Shown here piece after piece: positions 56,370 through 64,000 of a stretch of DNA of 64,000 nucleotides; within the stretch, counting starts at the first letter, position 1, and every line of letters starts with the position of its first letter. The stretch is taken from contig JARVKI010000116.1 in NCBI GenBank assembly GCA_036674765.1, positions 1 to 64,000 of the forward strand. Direction: 5' to 3'. The notes under the pieces are model-generated. The model was not told the origin of the DNA. It searched no databases and saw nothing but the letters and a program-made list of their open reading frames with translations. The DNA is from Seiridium cupressi (taxonomy: Eukaryota > Ascomycota > Sordariomycetes > Amphisphaeriales > Sporocadaceae). The position numbers and the translations under genes are program-made.

Positions 56370-57677
56370 TAATTATGCGGCTTATATAACTTATAAATTA
56401 TTTATAATATAAAACGTTATAGATTTTTCTTTAATTTTAAAGATTATTATAATATAAATATTAAAGCGATTAATTATTATTAATGTAAAATTTAATTTAA
56501 TTATATTTTTATTATATATTTATAATAATAAATACGATTAAAATAATTTTAAAACTTTTAAAAATAAAATTTAATTTAAAAATAATAAAATTAAATATTT
56601 ATTATAAAAACTTTAAAACCTTTTAATAAAAAGTTTAAAATTAAAATTTAATTAATATATTATTTTATATATAATTATAATTTAATATAAATTAATTTTT
56701 TAAATATTATTTTAATATTAAATTAATTTATAATATATTTATATTTAATAAAAATTATTATAAATATTATAAATTATTTTATAAAAAAAGTAATTTATAT
56801 ATTAATTAATAATAAAGTTTAATAAAATAATATAATTTTAAATTATATAAATTTATATTTATATAAAATAATTAAAAAAACTTTTAAAACTTTTTTATTT
56901 TTTACTTATTTTTTAATTAAATTATTATTTATATATTTAATTTTAATTTTAAATAAAATATAATTTATAATAATAAATAAAAAAGAAAAAAAAAATTTAA
57001 ATTTTTTTATTATAAATATATATTAATTATAAATTAAAAACTTTTAAAACTTTTAAAATTAAATATAAAATAATTAAATTAAATTTTAAATTTATATATT
57101 TTTTTAATATTAAATAATATTAATTAATTTATTTATTTAATAAAATTAAATAATTATATTTTATTTTTTTTATTTAAATTTAATTAATAAAATAACGTTT
57201 TATTAATTATAACGGTTTAATTATAATATATTTAAAATATTTATATAACGTTTAAATATTATTAATATTTAAATTATACTTTATAATTAATTTATTTAAA
57301 AATCTTTTTTTTTTAAAATAAATTTATAAATATAATTACTTTATATTATAATTTTATTATTTAATATTTTATCGTAATTATAATATTAATATAATTAACT
57401 TTTTTAATTATTAAACTATATAAAATATATATTATTTTTAATAAAATAAATAAAAACCGATATTAATATAAATTAAAAACTTATTAATTAATAATAAAGA
57501 AAAAAAGAAAAAAGCGAATTTTTATTATAATAAACTTTTTTTTCCTTTTTTAAAAAAAGTTTTACAACTTTAATATAATAATTATAAACGATAATAAGTT
57601 TTATATTTATTTTAAAATAAATTTTAAAGAAATTATAAACCTAATAAAAACTTAAAACTATTAATAATAATATATTA
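56366..57677. repeat. Extreme AT-rich, RIP-like island
   Basis: About 1.3 kb with only about 5% G+C by hand count, between the abrupt GC borders GCCCGGGCATGCG (about 56343) and TACCCCGGC (about 57676). From 56401 to 57660 I find a single CpA (about 57565) and a single TpG (about 56484), while the rare C's that remain stand mostly before T, G or C. Loss of CpA/TpG is the mark of repeat-induced point mutation. A motif like AACTTTTAAAAC recurs at least four times (near 56551, 56606, 56880 and 57041). It is most likely a mutated mobile element, but too altered to classify. No frame is coding. Confidence 0.8.
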
Positions 57678-57679
57678 CC

Positions 57680-58140
57680 CCGGCTTTTATTAATTACCAC
57701 TATTGGTTAAGAGACTGCAAGTGTTCTGTATGTTTTAATACCTCCGAGAAGAATAGTGTCACAATTACAACTGATTTGTGTTGCTCTGTCGGTCGTCTCC
57801 TTACCTGGGCCTGCGTTCTAAGCGGCGTTGGAAAGGACGATACGGCATCAAACACAAACGACCATTTGCACCTTCCGAACAGGCACATTTACACTTACGC
57901 TAGAAACCAAAATTTTTTGCATATTTAACTTTTGTTGTTGTCCTCGTGCAATTTTTGCCAGGCTCCCTTCACTTTTCTCCAACTTTTTTGCATGATCGAG
58001 TACGTCCACTTTTAGGTTGAATCAAACCTTCAAAGCAATACTATTTTTTTTTATCCTAGCTCTAAAATATTTCCCGAGACCATTCGAATCATCATCACCC
58101 CATACAAGCCACTTCTCGAATTGTGTCTGTCTTGCCGAAA
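57680..58140. promoter_or_regulatory. Promoter of RING-SWIM gene
   Basis: 461 bases of normal composition following the AT-rich island, including a pyrimidine-rich leader before the start codon at 58141. Confidence 0.4.
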
Positions 58141-59550
58141 ATGCCTCCTGGAGTGTCAAACGGTCGTATTGACGATGATGAAGTTTGGCAGCAGTCTATT
58201 ATTGCCCCGACCCGCGGCAGTAAGGCACTGAACCGCTCGCCCAGCCCAAGTTACAACGCACCATCATCTTCGATGTCACGCTCGTACAAGCAGCCCGAGT
58301 ACCCCCAGGGCCTCCCTCGTCTTCTGCGAAAAGGTAAAGCTACCTACGCCGTTGGTACCGGACCCTTGCCAGATGATACAGATTGGTCCAAGTTTCCCTT
58401 CGCAGTCCTCAAAGAGGAGTGTGGCAAGCGTGACATGCCTACGAGCGGTACTACCAAGGTTCTCAGAGACTCTCTCGCGAACTACATGGAACCTGAAGAT
58501 TTGCCCCTGAGCATGGACGTGAGCAGAGTCGTCGGTAAAGCCAAGAGCGATTCGGGTGAGAAGCGCAAGAGAAACTGGGTGGATGCACCCGACCGAGTCT
58601 ACTACAACAAGCTAGACGTGATCAAGAAGGAAACTACCTGTATCCTTGGCTTCAGGGAGAGTCTTGGCGAGCTCGCCTTTGGTGGACCATCCATCGAGTT
58701 TCGGGTTGCGAGCGACAGGACACAAAGCTCTCTTTATCGTGTGAGCATCTCCAAGGTACCGGATTGTGACTGTCCTTCGAAGGTAAGCCACTCTACACAA
58801 ACACAGCGGGACCAACAGACTTTAATGCGGTTAGCAGCAATGGAGACGCAGTGAGACTTGCAAACACGTCTACGGTAGATGCTATCATCTTCCTCACTAG
58901 ACTTCTAGCCCAATTGACTGTCCTCAGCTATCCTCGTGAACGTCCTCAAAGTTCCTGAACCCTTTTCTTGGCAGAATGCGTTCCTTCCAGAGGAGCTTGA
59001 GGGCTTCTTTGACCCGGTTCTGAAGTCTTCGCCAGGTGGAGAGGTCGCAACCTGCAACGTGGGCCAGTTGGCGGCCGGCAACTGCCCTGTCTGCTTTCGA
59101 GAGATGACCGATCCGGATGCAGCTGTTGTCGAATGCGGAGATTGCCATGTCATGGTACATCAGAGATGTTTCAATGCCTGGACCATGTACAAGGAAGGCT
59201 ACGACTCACTCAAGTGCATTGCCTGTCATAGCGACTGGGCTCAGCCGGGTCAATGGGGTCTCTGTAAATTCTCTCTCACCTTTCAGTAACACTTCAGCAG
59301 TATGCTCGTCAGCAACCAACAAACTGATATATTGATAGCCGGGCTTCTCGCCGACGATGCTGCTGTTGCACAAGCCAAGACAGAAGCAAAAGACGCCAAA
59401 GCTGCAGAGAAGGCTAAAGCCGCTGAGGCTAAAGCCGCTGCTAAGGTAGAGCGAGAGGCAACCAGAGCCGCTACTCGAGCTTGGAAAGAGGAAACGAAAG
59501 AGAGCAAGAAGCGCAAGCGTGCTGCTGAAGTCGATGAGGATGAAGATTGA
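58141..59550 (+). CDS. RING-SWIM zinc-finger protein (putative ubiquitin ligase)
   Basis: 408-residue protein. Exons 58141-58782, 58838-58874, 58928-59263 and 59339-59550. Residues about 75-125 look like a SAP-type helix pair: WSKFPFAVLKEECGKRDMPT, then TTKVLRDSLANY. A SWIM zinc finger forms across intron 1: CDCPSK joined to QWRRSETCKHVY (CxC...CxH). Then comes a RING variant, CPVCFREM with ECGDC, MVHQRCFNAW and CIACHSDW, matching the RING that follows SWIM in fungal and ZSWIM2-like proteins. An Ala/Lys/Glu helical tail ends KKRKRAAEVDEDED. A role as E3 ubiquitin ligase is inferred from the RING. The last intron (donor GTAAAT, acceptor TAG) is less certain than the others. Confidence 0.88.
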
Positions 59551-59963
59551 GACGACTGAAAAAGGCGCCGTCAGCTTTTGGTGGTCGGGTACGCAGGTGT
59601 CAACAATCTGAGGTTGCAAGCCTGTGATGTTCTCCGAAGAACAGAAAAGGCGGAATGAAGTGTGACACGTGGAGAAAGTTGCTATCTGAAGGAGTATGGA
59701 TGTTGCTGCTGCTAGCATAAGTGGCATATCAGAGCTGTCAACGGACCATCAAGGGACCCACGAATACTGTTGGTATGTGATTGCTGTAAGCAGACGGCAT
59801 TATTTCTCATGATAATACGGGAATCAGAGCGGAATATACATGCACATAAAAATTCATTTCCGATCTGTGTAGTGGCTCTGCAAATCTGCGATACCATCAC
59901 TCAGTGTACAATCATAGTCCTGTTTGGCCCAACCTACATATCCAAGCATCGTTGTCCAATTAA
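59551..59963. other. Convergent 3' flanks
   Basis: 413 bases between convergent genes. No feature recognised. Confidence 0.5.
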
Positions 59964-61463
59964 TCAGTCCCAGATAGTATGCACTTTAACCGAACCAAGA
60001 CGGTTCCCTTTAACATCAGAGCCCCGAGCTCTGGTGATACAAGTGCACGCTGTTGGCAAATCTTTGTTTTGTTGACTCTTTGATGGCTCATGGATATCGG
60101 ATAAGGTATGAACATTGTGTGATGCCGTAGGGACATGTTTGCTTGGGGTTCGTCGGTCTTCAACATCCCGAAAGTCTCGGCGATAGAAGGAGCCTGGAAT
60201 AATATAGTTTGTAGGGCCGTCGTCGCCACCTCCGTCATCGCTACCATGTCGATTCTGTGCTGTGCCAATGCCATGAAGAGGACAGCTATTTGGTGGCGAG
60301 ACCGGCAAGTGAGGACTTTGCTTTGGGATCGTGGGACCTCGGAGTCGGCGGTTGATTGGAGCAGGGGCATGTACTCTTGGTGGCTGTCTTTCTTCTCTGT
60401 CAGGGTCAGTCGGAGCAAGTGGTCCCTCAAAGGAAACCGTATGCTGTGTCTGCGTACGGTACTGCCGAGACGATTCGTTGTCAGGAGCGGACATGGTCCG
60501 GGAGGGCTCAATGTGCGTCACTGGATTTTGCTGCGTTTCGGACTGGTTCTGCAAGATGGCGAGGTTAGTCCTTGATTCTAGATAGGGGCAGATATCTCAC
60601 CTCGTAATGGCCGCGAAACCAAGGGATACCGAGAATGCGTGCTACAGGAGACCTGGAACTTCTTATTAGCGAGTAGAGCATGGTGAAATGAATAACAGCA
60701 GGACATACAGCCATTGTGTCCAAAACTGGGACCTTGGTTGGACTGGGGATTCTTGGGGTCGTTGAAATGGACCTGTTGGCGCCCTGGAAAGACTAGGCGC
60801 TATCATGCCATGTGCTCTGATCGCACGATGTTGAGTTTCGGGCTGCTGTTCAGTGGATGGGAGACTGCAGTTCGTCGTACGTTCGAACTCGAAGGACTCC
60901 TGTGTGCAAATAGAATTTCTATGTCGGCCATCGTGCCCTAGGATAGACTGGCGTGTATGCTGGTGGAGGCTGTTTGACGGAGACGGCGCACTTGACCGTA
61001 TTCGAGGACCATATTCTCCCGAGTCTAGCTTCTCCTTGGGTTTATAAATCACTGGATCTTGGACAAGCAGAGACGCACTCGATCTATTGGACGGTATCTC
61101 GTGGCGTGAGGTGGCCTCCGGATGTTGAGCATCACGGTTTGAATGAACTGCATTATACGCCGCTGCGCTGGTGTTATTGCAGAGTGGTTGCGCTGTCGCG
61201 AGGCCCAGGTCCGGGGAAGAGGTGGTGTCGCAAACGGCCCTACCAGAAGATGCTCGAAGACGCTTCGAGTAGGGCTGATTGGGCTGGTCGGGGTGCGTTC
61301 GCTTCGGTTTCTTTCTGTTCGTCATCTTCGACGGTCCAAGAGATGGGTTGTCCTGTAGATTGTCGAGGAAGGACGAGCGTTTCTTGCGGATGTCAGTGGC
61401 ATCTACCTCCGGAATAGGGGGGCTTCTGATTGCAGGGGGAGGAAACATGGTTGGCAAGTTCAT
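59964..61463 (-). CDS. Orphan Pro/Ser/Arg-rich protein, three exons
   Basis: Predicted 463-residue protein. Exons 61463-60709, 60652-60601 and 60548-59964 have good splice sites and matching phases. Residues 1-250 are disordered, with a basic segment NRKKPKRTHPDQ that could direct nuclear import. The 17-codon middle exon links TQWL to SPVARILGIPWFRGHYE, the only hydrophobic, ordered-looking part. The third exon is again Pro/Arg/Asp-rich. I know no family. The exon structure rests on frame logic: direct splicing of exon 1 to exon 3 breaks the frame, and the middle exon repairs it. The 3' part could instead use another frame at 59960-60511. Confidence 0.6.
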
Positions 61464-62051
61464 GGGCCCCAGCCAGATAAAACTGATAACCTGGCTACAT
61501 CAGGGAGATATGAGTTGAAGCATTCGTGATCCTGAGATACAGGGTGGAGTAGCGAGTTATAGCCAGAAACTATCAGCAGCATATATATAGGGCTGGCGAA
61601 GTTAACAGAGGTAGTAGATGCCTACCCATGATTGCTTTGATGGCCTACGCACATCGTTTTCTTTCAAAACAGGGAAAGAATGATTCTTTGGTTCGAGCAA
61701 TGGAAAGGTAGAAATGTTTGGATTTATCGGCTGCCTCTTGCGGCATTCCGACAGAGAACGAGCAGTACCAGAAATTCAGAAAGGATGGGTCTAAGGCTTG
61801 GGGCAGCAGCCGTTGATTCACAATCGATTTTTTACATTCACTAGCAATAGAAAGCACAGAATTGTTTCGGGGGGGGCCGCGAAATATTGAGAGGAGTAGC
61901 ATGTATTAAGTCAATTCGCAAAAGGATATCAATCCTAACAGAACGCTGAGTTTAGGTTTCGCTTTAGTTTCCTAATGCGAAATCCCCCATGTAGCCCGGA
62001 ACCTCTGAACTCCATAGCTCAATTGCTCCACGTCCACATGACAGTCTTCGC
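61464..62051. other. No gene seen
   Basis: 588 bases between two parallel minus-strand predictions. No coding signal recognised. Confidence 0.5.
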
Positions 62052-62655
62052 CTAAAGCTCCATATCGAAAAGGAGGTCGTCCGTGTCCTCGGCTCTGATG
62101 TAGCCGGTGATCACCTTCGGCGCGTCGTCCACTCTCGGCAGAGGCCGACCAAACATCCAGCAAAGCTCTGCGAAGGTGGGCTGGTGTTTTCGCGGCCGCT
62201 TAGGCTTACGGTTAGGCCTAGGCGTAGGCCTGGGCTTGGGTATTGCCACCGGCTCAGAGGGCCTATGCGCAATGACTGTCAGTGGAAAGGGGCAAGGAGA
62301 TAAGTTGCTTCATATCGCTCACGGCGGAGTCGGCTGTCGGCTCTCGAGCCTGATGTTTCTGGGCGCTCTTTTGTTCGTCATCGCTACTGAATCCAGAGGC
62401 TTTGGAACAAGAGGCTTCGTGGTTGCTGGAATCTGTATGGTGTCGTTGTTTCTTGTTTTTGGGTATGATATCGAGAATAATGATGAGAAGTGGTTTGTTT
62501 GGTGGAGAGTTAAGAGTTAAGAGTTCGGAGTTCACGAAGAACGCTGCACTCTTAAAATACAACAATCCGTCCCAACTTATTCCACAGTGGCCACCAGGAC
62601 ATGCCACACGGAGGGAAGCTGCAGACACAGAATCGTTCGAGACCCCTTGTGCCAT
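62052..62655 (-). CDS. Small hypothetical protein, structure uncertain
   Basis: Two minus-strand frames may form one gene: 62655 down to about 62320, and about 62236 down to 62052. The first ends in a charged stretch (SSDDEQKSAQKHQAREPT) before a good donor GTGAGC at 62319. The second begins with a proline/lysine run (PKPRPTPRPNRKPKRPRK) and ends with a compact-looking segment, TFAELCWMFGRPLPRVDDAP and then DDLLFDMEL. Joining them in frame needs an acceptor after CTCTGAG, which is weak. The last 45 residues look like real protein. I do not recognise them. The first part may be noncoding. Confidence 0.35.
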
Positions 62656-62699
62656 GAACCATGTGTGATTCTACAGGTGCTGGACCCTCATCCTACATA

Positions 62700-64000
62700 T
62701 CATGCCATCACCGGACCGACAGATACCTTTTCTCTGAGTTTCCTCTCCTGTTCCTGTTCTACGAGCGTAGCCTGGCGCTCTTTACGACGCCTGTCAGCAC
62801 CGATCGCAGCAAACCTCCCACGGGCTCCGTGTTTAATCTTGGTGATCATGTCTGCAGCCTTGCCCATTGTGATGTCGGTCCGTGTTAGTTGATCATCCTT
62901 GGCTCGTAGTTTGTTTATTAACTTCAATTGCCCCTCAGTAGCCGGATTGGTACGCCACTTCATTCGTCTGGAAATGAAATTGTTCGGGAACTTCTCTGAC
63001 GCATATTTGTCGGCCCCGTGGACAGCATCCGTAAAAGTTGTGGCCTCGAGTAATCGACGAGGGGTTGCAAACGGAGATTTTGAGGCAGTCCCCTGCGGGA
63101 GCGCCCTGATCTCCCATGCGGCGAACCTCGATTCACCGTCATCCGTGGCCTCATCTTTCTCTAGCTTGATGTAAGACCTGCCCGGGGCTGACAAGATGTA
63201 CTTGTCTGAGCCGACTTGCACCCAGGCATACTGGCTGAGGGACCGGATATGCTTTTCTCCGGAAGTGTCCGCAATAAGGTCGAAGACTGAGTCATATTCT
63301 GTAAAGGTAATGTTGTGAACCAACGCACCACCTGTTGTTGGAGGCTTTGCTGTATATGCCACCTTGGACCTATCGTTCTCGGCCTCCTTCCGATCCTTGA
63401 TATGTCGCATGTCGTCAACAGAAGCATCGCTGACGAGCTCTCCAGGATCCAGGCCAAAGAGCGTAGGCGTCGTAACGATACCAGTCTCCAAGCTCGATAC
63501 CATGTCGATGATGTGGCAGTTGGACTTTCCCTGGTGTAGTCTCATGCCGCGCCCGATCATCTGGACGAGGAGATTTCGCGAGCGCGTAGGCCGAGCCAGA
63601 ATGATACAATCAATGTTCGGAATATCAGTGCCTTCGGTGAACACACCACAGTTCACAAGAACGGGAAACTTCCCAGCCTTGAATGCCTCCAACAGCTCGC
63701 TTCGTTCGACCTTTGGGGTGTCTCCCGTTACGAATCTGGCATCAATGCCATGGTTCCGGAATGCTTGCGTAAGACCAGCGACGTGGGAGAGATCGACACA
63801 GAAGACCAGAGTCGAAAGCCTCCCGGCAGCTTTGGCAAGCCAGCTCCGTACGGTGATCTCATTGACCTGTTCGGTATTGACGACGCCGGAGAGCTCTCCG
63901 GGTTGGAAGTCGCCATTGGCCCCACTACGAACCCTAGAGACGTCCGCCGTCGACTCGACCGTAGTGAATATGACATCTGAAAGCCATCTCTCCCCGATCA
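62700..64000 (-). CDS. IRC3: IRC3-like mitochondrial DEAD/H helicase, C-terminal part
   Basis: Partial gene running off the right edge, with 433 codons present. The frame is open from 64000 to the stop at 62700. It contains the second RecA domain of an SF2 helicase of the yeast Irc3 type, which acts on branched mitochondrial DNA. Features: STLVFCVDLSHVAGL (motif IV region), DARFVTGDTP, NCGVFTEGTDIPNIDCIIL (motif V) and LLVQMIGRGMRLHQGKSNC (motif VI, Q-x-x-G-R-x-x-R). An Irc3-specific C-terminal region follows, with YAWVQVGSDKYILS and the late helical ATEGQLKLINKLRAK. It ends in a charged helix. The N-terminal RecA domain and start are outside the window. No intron was needed. Confidence 0.92.
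   Translation of the reverse strand, partial: IGERWLSDVIFTTVESTADVSRVRSGANGDFQPGELSGVVNTEQVNEITVRSWLAKAAGRLSTLVFCVDLSHVAGLTQAFRNHGIDARFVTGDTPKVERSELLEAFKAGKFPVLVNCGVFTEGTDIPNIDCIILARPTRSRNLLVQMIGRGMRLHQGKSNCHIIDMVSSLETGIVTTPTLFGLDPGELVSDASVDDMRHIKDRKEAENDRSKVAYTAKPPTTGGALVHNITFTEYDSVFDLIADTSGEKHIRSLSQYAWVQVGSDKYILSAPGRSYIKLEKDEATDDGESRFAAWEIRALPQGTASKSPFATPRRLLEATTFTDAVHGADKYASEKFPNNFISRRMKWRTNPATEGQLKLINKLRAKDDQLTRTDITMGKAADMITKIKHGARGRFAAIGADRRRKERQATLVEQEQERKLREKVSVGPVMA

Noticed and set aside
56366..57677. Insertion of mitochondrial DNA as explanation of the AT island
   Set aside because: G+C of about 5% is well below that of fungal mitochondrial genomes, and no mitochondrial gene or tRNA is recognisable.

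Overview
This window is nuclear DNA of a filamentous ascomycete (Pezizomycotina, most likely a Sordariomycete). The genes are split by short introns of about 50-150 bases with GT...AG ends. The encoded proteins are fungal types: a 2EXR-domain protein, RRG7, the fused EGT1 ergothioneine enzyme, an S28 prolyl peptidase and a Ser/Thr-rich GPI-type wall protein. One block of DNA is about 95% A+T and almost free of CpA/TpG, as expected after repeat-induced point mutation (RIP).

Layout. Positions 1-3760 hold decayed secondary-metabolism-type genes: a cytochrome P450 exon, a berberine-bridge-type FAD oxidoreductase fragment, and a short-chain dehydrogenase with one apparent frameshift. After about 3 kb without genes comes a dense housekeeping stretch: mitoribosomal protein uL29m, Rab GDI, tRNA-Ala(CGC), a 2EXR protein, queuine tRNA-ribosyltransferase, a GPI-type cysteine-rich protein, a small charged coiled-coil protein, a glutathione S-transferase, RRG7, Mediator subunit 21, an SDT1-like pyrimidine 5'-nucleotidase, an 881-residue disordered protein, a multi-KH RNA-binding protein, a GNAT acetyltransferase, orotate phosphoribosyltransferase, the GTPase NOG1, eIF2B alpha and the 12-exon EGT1. 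A secreted S28 peptidase follows. Next comes a degraded island at about 53.5-57.7 kb with a zinc-knuckle relic, a truncated SF1 helicase and the AT block. The right end holds a RING-SWIM protein, two orphan genes, and the C-terminal part of an IRC3-like mitochondrial helicase that runs off the window.

The genes do not form a pathway and there are no operons. Several are divergent pairs with short shared promoters (RRG7/MED21, URA5/NOG1). Translation and RNA processing are well represented: uL29m, tRNA-Ala, TGT, NOG1, eIF2B alpha and the KH protein. I found no convincing new system. The items most worth checking are a GC-AG intron in MED21, two micro-exons in EGT1, the exhaustively RIP-like island with its helicase and zinc-knuckle remains, and the decayed oxidoreductase cluster at the left edge. 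Exon borders were set by hand from splice motifs, reading-frame arithmetic and family similarity. They were not tested against transcripts.
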